Part shown: one piece after another, positions 51,785 to 60,617 of the stretch
How the letters are laid out: every line of letters begins with the position of its first letter
Position numbering within the stretch: the first letter of the stretch is position 1
Position numbers and translations under genes: made by a program
Notes under the pieces: generated by a model
Told to the model about the DNA's origin: nothing
Databases searched by the model: none
What the model saw: only the letters and a program-made list of their open reading frames with translations
Assembly (NCBI GenBank): GCA_964511495.1
Contig: CAZEFT010000002.1
Location: 1-64,000 of the forward strand
Length of the DNA: 64,000 bases
Source: Litorimonas sp964511495
GTDB lineage: Bacteria > Pseudomonadota > Alphaproteobacteria > Caulobacterales > Maricaulaceae
Direction: 5' to 3'

Positions 51785-52793
51785 TTCTGTCGACAACAAA
51801 ATCGGCCAAATCCGCAAGTGTGTCACGCCAAGCCGAAGCTTCGAAAATCATCAAGGCTTCACGCGCTTCACGGGCATATTGACGGGCCAGATCCATCGTC
51901 GATTGCAATGCTCCGGCATTGCGAAGGTAAGAGACAGCGGTTTCTAAATCGACGTCTTTTTGGTCATGATCGACAATCACACGCCGCCAAAAGGCTGTTT
52001 CTTCGGCATTCGCGCTTTGTAAGGTGCGGATAACGGGCAGGGTCATCTTGCCTTCGCGGAAATCATCGCCAACCGATTTGCCGAGCGCGCTTTCCAATCC
52101 GCCGTAATCCAAGGCATCATCGACCAGTTGGAAGGCGAGGCCGAGTTTCAGGCCATAATCTCTTAAAGCATGGCGTTCTTTGTCAGGACGACCGGCAATG
52201 ACGGGAGACACTTCGGTAGCCGCCGCAAAGAGGGCCGCTGTTTTGGCTTTAATGACCGACATATAGTCATCTTCGCTCATTTGCAGATTACGCAGGGCGG
52301 CGAGTTGTTGCACTTCCCCTTCGGCGATCACCGAGGACGCATTGGACAAGATACCCAAGGCCTGCATGGAATTTGTTTCGACCATTAGGTTGAACGCCCG
52401 GGCGAAGAGGAAATCCCCGACCAGAATAGAGGCACTATTGCCCCAAATCAGATTGGCTGGTTTTTTACCGCGCCGCAGGGCGCTTTCATCGACAACATCA
52501 TCGTGAAGCAGGGTCGCGGAATGGATAAATTCCACAGCAGCGGCCAGTTTATGATGATTAATGCCTTCATAGCCGCATAATGCAGCCGTGGAGACCGTTA
52601 AAAGCGGCCGGAGACGTTTTCCACCAGCTCCGACAAGGTGCTGGGCCAAATTCGGGATCATACCGACCGGGCTTTGCATCCGTTCTAGGATAATAGCGTC
52701 AACGGCGGCCATATCCTCACGGGCTAAATGCCACAAAGTTTCCGCCGGAGTGGCGGCAGGCTGGCTTTTAGAGATTTTCGCGGGTGCATTCAC
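51777..52793 (-). CDS. ispB: All-trans polyprenyl diphosphate synthase (ubiquinone side chain)
   Basis: The 338-residue product has GGKRLRPLLT, the first Asp-rich motif HDDVVDESALRRG (near residue 96) and the second LVDDALDYGG. It elongates FPP with IPP to an eight- to ten-unit prenyl diphosphate for quinone synthesis. The residue before the first motif that sets chain length is not decided from sequence. Its stop overlaps the end of the convergent WecA-like gene by eight bases. Confidence 0.93.
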   Translation of the reverse strand: MNAPAKISKSQPAATPAETLWHLAREDMAAVDAIILERMQSPVGMIPNLAQHLVGAGGKRLRPLLTVSTAALCGYEGINHHKLAAAVEFIHSATLLHDDVVDESALRRGKKPANLIWGNSASILVGDFLFARAFNLMVETNSMQALGILSNASSVIAEGEVQQLAALRNLQMSEDDYMSVIKAKTAALFAAATEVSPVIAGRPDKERHALRDYGLKLGLAFQLVDDALDYGGLESALGKSVGDDFREGKMTLPVIRTLQSANAEETAFWRRVIVDHDQKDVDLETAVSYLRNAGALQSTMDLARQYAREAREALMIFEASAWRDTLADLADFVVDRIS

Positions 52794-52899
52794 GCCTAAC
52801 GACCTTTTTCATTTGGACTTACATGTAGTCTGCGCTAGCGCTCTGAACAAGCGTTTTGATGACGCACATAACAGCTATGTGTTTATAACAGGACTCATT

Positions 52900-53121
52900 A
52901 TGATTGCGATTATCAAAACACCGAACCCCGCCACGATTAGCTTTGCCGAAGCTGTTTTGAAAGAGGCAACAATCGACTGTTATGTGATGGATCAGAACAT
53001 GTCGGTCTTGGAACCGGGTATTATGATTCCTAAACGGTTGATGGTTCTGGACGAAGATGAATTTGCTGCTCGGCGAGCGCTCACCCTCGCAGGGTTAGAG
53101 AAAGAATTGACCGACCCATAA
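52900..53121 (+). CDS. DUF2007 small protein
   Basis: The 73-residue product has the DUF2007 pattern: short N-terminal strand (MIAIIKTPNPATISFAEAVL), then EATIDCYVMDQNMSVLEPGI and a C-terminal helix with DEDEFAARRAL. DUF2007 proteins resemble a PII-like fold in structure and have no known role here. AGGACTCATT precedes the ATG. The frame opens earlier, at 52588, but overlaps ispB and is not expected to be coding there. Confidence 0.8.
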   Translation: MIAIIKTPNPATISFAEAVLKEATIDCYVMDQNMSVLEPGIMIPKRLMVLDEDEFAARRALTLAGLEKELTDP

Positions 53122-53192
53122 GGTTCGATGGCTTTAGGCATTCACTGCCTTAAACCTTGCAAGAAATCCGCATTTCGCTAAACAGCGCCCCT

Positions 53193-54113
53193 ATGACTGA
53201 TAAGAAAAAACCTCTGTCCTTTCAGGGCCTCATTCTGACGTTGCAAAACTATTGGGCGGCGCAGGGCTGTGTGATTTTACAACCCTTTGATACAGAAGTC
53301 GGGGCAGGGACATTGCATCCCGCCACCGTTTTGCGGTCTTTGGGGCCGAAACCGTGGAATGTCGCCTATGTGCAGCCCTCCCGCCGTCCGGCGGACGGGC
53401 GCTACGGCAACAACCCCAATCGCCTGCAACATTATTATCAGTTTCAAGTGATTATGAAGCCGAACCCGAAAAACCTCCAAGATTTATATTTGGGGTCTTT
53501 GGATGCCATCGGCATTGACCGCGATTTACACGATATTCGCTTTGTCGAGGATGATTGGGAAAATCCGACTGTTGGTGCTTGGGGGCTAGGTTGGGAAGTC
53601 TGGTGTGACGGTATGGAAGTCAGCCAATATACCTATTTCCAACAAGTCGGCGGACTGGATGTGGATCTCGTCTCGGGTGAATTGACTTACGGTCTTGAGC
53701 GCCTCGCCATGTATGTGCAGGGCGTCGAAAATGTTTATGATCTCATCTTTACCGAAGCCAATGAAGCGAATGGTACGCCCGAAGTGCTTTACGGCGATGT
53801 GTTCCACCAGAATGAGGTGCAACAATCGACCTATAATTTCGAACATTCCAATACGGAAAATACACTCAAGAAATTTGAAATGGCCGAAGCAGAGTGTAAG
53901 GCGCTCTTAGCGTTAGAGCCGCCATTACCGCTTCCGGCTTATGAGCATGCCCTAAAAGCTTCGCATTTGTTTAATCTGCTCGACGCGCGTGGCGTCGTCT
54001 CGCCGACACAGCGGCAGGAATATATCAAGCGCGTCCGCGACCTCGCGAAAGGCTGCGCCGAGGCCCATGTGGAAAAAGAAAAGACAATTAAAGACAAGGC
54101 ATGGGTGAATTAA
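53193..54113 (+). CDS. glyQ: Glycyl-tRNA synthetase alpha subunit
   Basis: The 306-residue class II synthetase alpha chain has FQGLILTLQNYWAAQGCVIL near its start and the catalytic QPSRRPADGRYGNNPNRLQH segment. EVWCDGMEVSQYTYFQQVGG and LTYGLERLAMY follow. I use the ATG at 53193, since the upstream in-frame start at 53157 adds 12 residues not expected in GlyQ. It is followed by glyS, whose ATG begins two bases after the glyQ stop. Confidence 0.96.
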   Translation: MTDKKKPLSFQGLILTLQNYWAAQGCVILQPFDTEVGAGTLHPATVLRSLGPKPWNVAYVQPSRRPADGRYGNNPNRLQHYYQFQVIMKPNPKNLQDLYLGSLDAIGIDRDLHDIRFVEDDWENPTVGAWGLGWEVWCDGMEVSQYTYFQQVGGLDVDLVSGELTYGLERLAMYVQGVENVYDLIFTEANEANGTPEVLYGDVFHQNEVQQSTYNFEHSNTENTLKKFEMAEAECKALLALEPPLPLPAYEHALKASHLFNLLDARGVVSPTQRQEYIKRVRDLAKGCAEAHVEKEKTIKDKAWVN

Positions 54114-54115
54114 TC

Positions 54116-56503
54116 ATGGCCGAATTTTTACTGGAAATATTGTCCGAAGAAATTCCGGCGCGGATGCAAGTGCGGGCCGGCACGGATTTGTCCAAGGCGC
54201 TGACAGAGGGACTTAATAAAGCGGGTCTGAGCGTGGAAGATGTGCAGGTCTTTACGGGGCCGCGGCGATTGACCTTTGCGGCTAACTTGCCGTCGCGTTC
54301 ACCTGACGTTTCCGAAGAACGAAAAGGCCCTCGCGTCGGGTCGCCAGAAAAAGCCTTGACCGGATTTTTGCGCGGGGCGGGACTGTCCGATATTTCAGAA
54401 GCGCAAGTCCGAAGCGATCCCAAAAAAGGCGAATATTATGTGGCCGTAATGAACAGTGAAGGGCGCGACACGACGGATATTATTTCAGAGCTTGTCCCTG
54501 ATGTGATGCAGAATTTCCCGTGGCCTAAATCAATGAAGTCGGGCGGTTCGACCTTCCGATGGGTACGCCCTCTGCAAAGCCTGCTTTGCTTGTTTGACGG
54601 CGAAGTCGTACCTTTTGAAGTCGGTGAGGTTAAAACCGGCGATATGACCAAAGGTCACAGAAGGCATGTTCAAGAATCATTTAAAATCAGCGGTTTAGAC
54701 TCTTATGTTCAATCACTCGAAACAGACGGACGTGTTGTTCTTTCCCATGATAAGCGCAAGGAATTAATTATCGAACAGGCGCGAAAAGCTTGTGTGGATA
54801 AAGGGTTGGAACTCGTCGAAGATGAAGGCTTGCTCAATGAAGTGGCGGGATTGGTTGAATGGCCTGTCGTGATTTTGGGCGATATGGATCCGAGCTTTTT
54901 GGAGTTGCCGGGCGAGGTTATTCGCTTGTCCATGCGGACCCATCAAAAATATTTTGCCGTGCGCGACCCTAAGACTAATAAACTTGCACCGCATTTTATT
55001 GTGGTCGCAAACCAAGACGCACCGGATGGCGGCAAAGCCATTGCGGCGGGTAATAGCCGTGTCTTATCTGCGCGTTTGGCGGATGCGCAATTCTTTCAAA
55101 GCGAAGATGGGAAGCTGAAACTCGAAGACTATTACGACAAGCTCGACACTGTTGTATTCCATAAAAAGCTCGGCTCAATCAAAGCTAAGGCGGAACGGGT
55201 TGCGGTACTGGCGCGGGTACTCGCGCCGAAAGTAGGGGCAGACCCTGACGCTGCTGAGAAAGCGGCGAAGCTCGCCAAGTGTGATCTGGTCACCAATATG
55301 GTGATTGAGTTTACCTCACTCGAAGGCCAAATCGGCGCACAGATGTATCGACGTGAAGGCGGCGACGAAGATATCGCAAGGGCCATTGAAGATCATTATA
55401 AACCCAAAGGGCCGTCTGATGCCGTGCCGAGCAATCTCGTCGCCGTCGCTGTCGCCCTTGCGGATAAGCTCGACACACTCGTCGGCTTCTGGGCGATTGA
55501 TGAAAAGCCCACAGGGAGTAAAGACCCGTTTGCGTTGCGACGGGCAGCTTTGGGTGTGGTACGGATTATTTTGGAGAATAACGTTCGGTTGAGCCTGCCG
55601 AGCTTATTCTTAGAATTATACAAAGAGGGATTAAGTAAAAGCATCCAAGGGTTTCAACTATTCCTTGAGGGATTTGAAGACTTATCTAGAGGATATGAAG
55701 AACAAACAGGACAGCATTTGATAGATGAATTAGGTTCGGCATATTTAGCTTTTTTCTACCAAAAAAACTTCAACACGAAGTATTTCAATAAAAACTTCTT
55801 ACTCCTTAATTGTAATCCAGAAAAAAATGAAAAATGCGAAGATGCTTATCCTAACTCAGAGTATTTTTCTGCTGTCACAAAATTAAGTGCAGTGTTTTCA
55901 TTAATTGAACATTGGGCAGATAATCTGTGTTTGGATGATAGAACTAAAGACGGAAGGGAGCTTGCGAATAATACTGCATCCGCTTTTTCTGATGATTTAA
56001 TTCAGTTCATCGCTGAACGTCTAAAAGTCTATCTCCGCGATAAGGGAATCCGCCATGACATCATCGATGCGGTCTTTGCCAATGGCGAAGACGACCTTGT
56101 TGCTATCGTCAATCGTGTCACTGCGCTCCAGTCTTTTCTTTCGACGGATGAGGGTGAAAACCTCCTCGCAGGCTATAAACGCGCGGCGAATATTTTGAAG
56201 GCGGAAGCCAAAAAAGGCGACTTACCCAAAGGGTCGCCGAATCGTCCTCAAGATGCTGATGGTGCTGCGCTATATGATGCTTTGCAGTCGTCTTCGAAAT
56301 CCATCACCGCCGCGCTCGAAAACGAAGATTTTGAGAAAGCCATGTTCGCACTCGCAGAATTGCGCGCGCCCATTGATGCTTTTTTCACCAATGTCCAAGT
56401 TATTTCCGATGACAGCGATGTCAAAGAAAACAATCTTTTACTCTTGATGCTTATTCGTGATACCTCGCGTCAGATTGCCGATTTTGAGGCGATACAGGGA
56501 TAA
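54116..56503 (+). CDS. glyS: Glycyl-tRNA synthetase beta subunit with an AT-rich insertion
   Basis: The 795-residue product is the beta chain of alpha2beta2 glycyl-tRNA synthetase, with N-terminal EFLLEILSEEIPARM and LMRTHQKYF-type segments. DKLDTLVGFWAIDEKPTGSK and DPFALRRAALGVVRI follow, and the C-terminus has FIAERLKVYLRDKGIRHDI and then VRDTSRQIADF-like sequence. E. coli GlyS has 689 residues, so this one is about 100 longer. The excess lies at about residues 495-630 (55600-56010), a stretch much richer in AT and in AGA, ATA and TTA codons than the rest. The frame stays open, so the insertion is probably tolerated. Confidence 0.93.
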   Translation: MAEFLLEILSEEIPARMQVRAGTDLSKALTEGLNKAGLSVEDVQVFTGPRRLTFAANLPSRSPDVSEERKGPRVGSPEKALTGFLRGAGLSDISEAQVRSDPKKGEYYVAVMNSEGRDTTDIISELVPDVMQNFPWPKSMKSGGSTFRWVRPLQSLLCLFDGEVVPFEVGEVKTGDMTKGHRRHVQESFKISGLDSYVQSLETDGRVVLSHDKRKELIIEQARKACVDKGLELVEDEGLLNEVAGLVEWPVVILGDMDPSFLELPGEVIRLSMRTHQKYFAVRDPKTNKLAPHFIVVANQDAPDGGKAIAAGNSRVLSARLADAQFFQSEDGKLKLEDYYDKLDTVVFHKKLGSIKAKAERVAVLARVLAPKVGADPDAAEKAAKLAKCDLVTNMVIEFTSLEGQIGAQMYRREGGDEDIARAIEDHYKPKGPSDAVPSNLVAVAVALADKLDTLVGFWAIDEKPTGSKDPFALRRAALGVVRIILENNVRLSLPSLFLELYKEGLSKSIQGFQLFLEGFEDLSRGYEEQTGQHLIDELGSAYLAFFYQKNFNTKYFNKNFLLLNCNPEKNEKCEDAYPNSEYFSAVTKLSAVFSLIEHWADNLCLDDRTKDGRELANNTASAFSDDLIQFIAERLKVYLRDKGIRHDIIDAVFANGEDDLVAIVNRVTALQSFLSTDEGENLLAGYKRAANILKAEAKKGDLPKGSPNRPQDADGAALYDALQSSSKSITAALENEDFEKAMFALAELRAPIDAFFTNVQVISDDSDVKENNLLLLMLIRDTSRQIADFEAIQG

Positions 56504-56524
56504 GTAATTTCTATTTTCCATTCG

Positions 56525-56603
56525 TCCCGATGAAGATCGGGATTCATCATCGAATTAACTGTTTGATGACAGATTGGGAGATGGGCCCCGGCTTTCGCCG
56601 GGG
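56525..56603. repeat. Two extragenic hairpins (REP-like)
   Basis: TCCCGAT-GAAG-ATCGGGA (56525-56542) and CCCCGGC-TTTC-GCCGGGG (56586-56603) are perfect inverted repeats between glyS and ppdK. The second is followed by TGAACGG, a pattern I know from short repeated palindromes in alphaproteobacterial genomes. No T tract follows either, so they are not clear terminators. Confidence 0.5.
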
Positions 56604-56623
56604 TGAACGGAGTTTAAATACCG

Positions 56624-59272
56624 ATGACACAATGGGTCTATAATTTTGGGGGCGGGTCTGCCGAAGGCGACACTTCCATGAAAAACCTCTTAGGGGGAAA
56701 GGGCGCCAACCTCGCTGAAATGGCTTCGCTTGGCCTGCCTGTGCCGCCCGGTTTTACCCTCACGACTGACGTTTGCACCTATTATTACGATCATGGCGAG
56801 CAATATCCCGACGACATGAATGATCAAATCGCCCACGGTTTGAAACATATTGAAAAGCTGACAGGCAAAACATTCGGCGACAGCACCAACCCCTTACTCG
56901 TTTCGGTTCGGTCCGGCGCGCGCGCCTCTATGCCCGGCATGATGGATACAGTTCTGAATTTAGGCTTGAATGATGAAACCGTTGAAGGGCTCGCCAAATT
57001 ATCTGGTGACAGACGGTTTGCACTCGATAGCTATCGTCGCTTCATCACCATGTATTCAGACGTAGTTTTAGGCGTCCACCATCACACATACGAGGATATT
57101 TTAGAACGTCATAAAGACGACCAAGGCTATATGCTCGATACAGAGATGATGTCCGATGATTGGGACACTGTTATCAAAGAGTTTAAAGCCGCCACCCATC
57201 GTGCTTTGGGCCGTGATTTTCCACAAGACCCGCTCGAACAATTACAAGGCGCAGTGGATGCCGTCTTCGGATCATGGATGAATGAACGGGCGATTGTCTA
57301 TCGCCGCCTGAATGACATTCCCGCGGCATGGGGGACTGCGGTTAATGTGCAAGCCATGGTATTTGGGAATATGGGTGAAACTTCGGCCACGGGCGTGGCC
57401 TTCACCCGCGACCCGTCAACGGGCGATAACCGCTATTATGGCGAGTTTCTGATCAATGCTCAGGGCGAAGATGTGGTGGCGGGTATCCGAACGCCGCAAA
57501 CTCTGACGAAAACCGCCCGCGAAGAGATGGGCGATGACGCCCCGAGCATGGAAGAAGCCTTACCTGAGGTGTATGGTCAACTCGCGGAAACTTTTGAAAC
57601 TCTCGAAGCACATTACCGCGATATGCAGGATATTGAGTTCACCGTAGAGCAGGGCAAGCTCTGGATGCTGCAAACCCGCACAGGGAAACGCACAGCCAAG
57701 GCCGCGTTGAAAATCGCTGTCGATATGGCCGAAGCGGGACAAATTACCCAAGACGAAGCCCTCTTGCGGATTGAGCCGATGAGCCTTGATCAACTCCTCC
57801 ATCCGACATTAAACCCGGACGCCCCACGAGATTTGGTGGCCATCGGGCTGCCGGCTTCTCCGGGTGCAGCGATTGGTGAAGTCGTCTTTACCTCGGATGA
57901 GGCGGAGACCTTGGCAAAAGCCGGACACAAAGTAATTTTGGTGCGGGTCGAAACTTCGCCCGAGGATATTCACGGCATGCACGCCGCCGAAGCGATTGTT
58001 ACGGCACGCGGTGGCATGACCTCCCACGCCGCCGTTGTGGCACGGGGCATGGGGACGCCTTGCGTGTCCGGTGCAGGTGATATTCGGATTGACGCACAGG
58101 CACAGTCTTTTTCAGTCGCCGGACGGGTGATTAAAAAAGGCGAGATTGTCACCGTTGACGGGGCGACCGGGCAAGTCTTTGCCGGGGCCGTCGAAATGCA
58201 ACAACCGGAACTTTCAGGCGATTTTGCCAAAGTGATGAAATGGGCGGACGACGCCCGCACTTTGGGCGTTCGCACCAATGCTGAAACACCTCTTGATGTT
58301 CAAACGGCCCGTGATTTTGGTGCGGAAGGTATCGGCTTGTGCCGCACCGAACATATGTTCTTCGAGGCTGACCGCTTAGGATATTTCCGCGAAATGATTC
58401 TGGCGCAGGATAAGGAGGGGCGCGAAGCCGCTTTGGCAAAAATCCTGCCTGTTCAGCGCGAAGATTTCGCCGCGATTTTCCGCATTATGGAGGATTTGCC
58501 CTGTACAATTCGTCTGCTTGACCCACCGCTTCATGAATTTCTGCCTCATACAGAAGCTGATATTGCTTCGGTCGCGGAGACGATTGGCGTTCCGGCTAAG
58601 GAGTTAATGGCGCGGGCGCGAGAATTAGCCGAGTCGAACCCGATGCTGGGTCATAGAGGTTGCCGACTGGGAATTTCTTATCCTGAGATTTACGAGATGC
58701 AAGCGCGTGCGATTTTCGAAGCGCAAAAATCTGTATCTGATGAAAAGGGTATCACCCCTGTCGCAGAAATTATGATTCCGCTGGTCAGTTCCGCCAAGGA
58801 GTTAGACATTCTTAAGCAAAAAATCGAGGCCGTGGCCAAAGATGTCGGAGCATTGGATTATACAATCGGCACTATGATTGAATTACCGCGCGCGGCTTTG
58901 CGGGCGGCCGATATTGCCGAATACGCGCAATTCTTCTCCTTTGGGACGAATGACCTGACTCAAACCACCTTTGGTTTGTCTCGCGATGATGCGGGACGAT
59001 TCTTGCCGGATTATGTCGCACAGGGCATAATGGAAAAAGATCCTTTCGTCACATTGGACCAAGAGGGCGTCGGTGATTTGATTGCAATCGCGACAGAGCG
59101 CGGTCGTCAAACGCGACCTGATATAAAGCTCGGCATATGCGGTGAACATGGCGGGGATCCGGCTTCTGTCGAATTTTGCCATAGAACGGGCCTGAACTAC
59201 GTCTCCTGCTCGCCCTACCGTGTGCCGATTGCTAAATTGGCTGCTGCGCAAGCTGCAATCAAAGGGAAGTAA
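56624..59272 (+). CDS. ppdK: Pyruvate, phosphate dikinase
   Basis: The 882-residue enzyme interconverts pyruvate, ATP and phosphate with PEP, AMP and PPi. The N-terminal ATP-grasp domain starts GGKGANLAEMASLGLPVP, the swivelling domain has the phosphohistidine His468 in GGMTSHAAVVARGMG, and the C-terminal PEP/pyruvate barrel has FGTNDLTQTTFG and Cys839 in CGEHGGDP. Length is typical. Alginate lyase follows; pyruvate from alginate breakdown could feed PEP for gluconeogenesis (inference). TGAACGGAG lies near the ATG as a weak ribosome binding site. Confidence 0.97.
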   Translation: MTQWVYNFGGGSAEGDTSMKNLLGGKGANLAEMASLGLPVPPGFTLTTDVCTYYYDHGEQYPDDMNDQIAHGLKHIEKLTGKTFGDSTNPLLVSVRSGARASMPGMMDTVLNLGLNDETVEGLAKLSGDRRFALDSYRRFITMYSDVVLGVHHHTYEDILERHKDDQGYMLDTEMMSDDWDTVIKEFKAATHRALGRDFPQDPLEQLQGAVDAVFGSWMNERAIVYRRLNDIPAAWGTAVNVQAMVFGNMGETSATGVAFTRDPSTGDNRYYGEFLINAQGEDVVAGIRTPQTLTKTAREEMGDDAPSMEEALPEVYGQLAETFETLEAHYRDMQDIEFTVEQGKLWMLQTRTGKRTAKAALKIAVDMAEAGQITQDEALLRIEPMSLDQLLHPTLNPDAPRDLVAIGLPASPGAAIGEVVFTSDEAETLAKAGHKVILVRVETSPEDIHGMHAAEAIVTARGGMTSHAAVVARGMGTPCVSGAGDIRIDAQAQSFSVAGRVIKKGEIVTVDGATGQVFAGAVEMQQPELSGDFAKVMKWADDARTLGVRTNAETPLDVQTARDFGAEGIGLCRTEHMFFEADRLGYFREMILAQDKEGREAALAKILPVQREDFAAIFRIMEDLPCTIRLLDPPLHEFLPHTEADIASVAETIGVPAKELMARARELAESNPMLGHRGCRLGISYPEIYEMQARAIFEAQKSVSDEKGITPVAEIMIPLVSSAKELDILKQKIEAVAKDVGALDYTIGTMIELPRAALRAADIAEYAQFFSFGTNDLTQTTFGLSRDDAGRFLPDYVAQGIMEKDPFVTLDQEGVGDLIAIATERGRQTRPDIKLGICGEHGGDPASVEFCHRTGLNYVSCSPYRVPIAKLAAAQAAIKGK

Positions 59273-59461
59273 GACGGCAAGTCGTTTGGCAGAGTGTATA
59301 ATTTGCCGTCGGTCAGGGTGGCTGATGGCGCGCCATCAGGATTGGCTGCTCCTTCCTTACCGATTGGTATAGTTAAATAGCAGGTATTGGTTTGCATTAT
59401 TGGCTTAAATTTGCCAAATTTTGTGGAGATAAACGTTATTGATGTGGAGCCAGTAAACCCA

Positions 59462-60532
59462 ATGCCAAAATTTTTGACCAAAGCCATGCTCCTCGGACTG
59501 TCGGCCTCTGTTCTTTGCGTGTCCACGACGACATTTGCGGGTGAAAAAAATAAAGCGGTTCCCGCTGATAAATTCGATTTGAGCCATTGGTATATCACCC
59601 TGCCTTTGGATAAAAATAAAGACAAAAAGGTCGACACAATTTCGGTCAAAAAACTTCAGACCTATTCCCACCCTGATTTTTTCTATTTGAACGAAAATGA
59701 TGAGATGGTGTTTGCAAGTCCAAACAAAGCACTGTCGACGAAGAACTCTAGTAATACGCGCTCAGAGCTCCGCTACATGCTATTGGGCAGCAAAAAAGGG
59801 AAGACGAGTGGGGCTCCTAATAATTTTGTTGTCGCCGCGCATACCCACGCCGATAAATTCGGTTCTAAAGGGGGTAAGATGGAAGCGACACTGCGCGTCG
59901 ATCATGTCGCCGTGAATGCAGAAAATCCTGATAAAAAGCCTGCTTATTCCGCTGTTGTTGGACAAATCCATGGCGTGAAATATGACGATAATAGTCAAGG
60001 TTTCGGTTACGGAAATGAACCGCTGAAAATATATTACAAGAAGTTCCCAAATCATAAAACAGGATCCGTTTTCTGGAACTATGAGCGGAACCTGCCTAAG
60101 GATGACCCAAACCGCACGGATATTGCCTATCCCGTTTGGGGCAATACGTGGGAAAACCCTGAAGATCCGGGTGAGGCCGGTATCGCTCTGGGTGAAGAGT
60201 TTAGCTACACCGTGAACGTCCACGGAAATATCATGTATTTGACGTTTGAAAGTCCAAATAAGGAAACTGTGACTTACAAGAAAAGCTTGCTCAATAATAT
60301 TGATGCTTATGGCAAACGAGACCTGCTGGATAATAAATTTAGCTATTATGGTGATGCCATGTATTTCAAGGCTGGTATCTATAATCAGTGTACGGCCAAA
60401 TCCAAAAAGAGCGGTTTCTGGTATGCGAATTGCGCGGGTACGGGTGATTGGGAAACGGATAAAGCTAATGGCGATTACGCGCAGGCGACCTTTAGTCGTT
60501 TAGTTGTCGGCCCTTCAACGCCTCCTGAATAA
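59462..60532 (+). CDS. Secreted PL7 alginate lyase
   Basis: The 356-residue product has a signal peptide (cleaved near residue 26, TTTFA). It carries the three PL7 motifs in order: RSELR (100-104), QIH (168-170) and YFKAGIYNQ (301-309). The QIH triad is found mainly in enzymes preferring polyguluronate or mixed alginate; preference is not proven. Catalytic Tyr is expected at 307, with His170 and Arg100/104 neutralising the carboxylate. The protein has no extra carbohydrate-binding module. The mature protein is secreted or periplasmic. An upstream in-frame start at 59387 would add 25 residues before the signal, so I use 59462. Confidence 0.94.
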   Translation: MPKFLTKAMLLGLSASVLCVSTTTFAGEKNKAVPADKFDLSHWYITLPLDKNKDKKVDTISVKKLQTYSHPDFFYLNENDEMVFASPNKALSTKNSSNTRSELRYMLLGSKKGKTSGAPNNFVVAAHTHADKFGSKGGKMEATLRVDHVAVNAENPDKKPAYSAVVGQIHGVKYDDNSQGFGYGNEPLKIYYKKFPNHKTGSVFWNYERNLPKDDPNRTDIAYPVWGNTWENPEDPGEAGIALGEEFSYTVNVHGNIMYLTFESPNKETVTYKKSLLNNIDAYGKRDLLDNKFSYYGDAMYFKAGIYNQCTAKSKKSGFWYANCAGTGDWETDKANGDYAQATFSRLVVGPSTPPE

Positions 60533-60617
60533 AGTCCTCAAAACGGAACCCTAAAGAATTAGTCGAAAGAGCCTTGTCCTTTCTGCCCTCTCTGCCTAGC
60601 AATGAGAGGGAAAGGAC

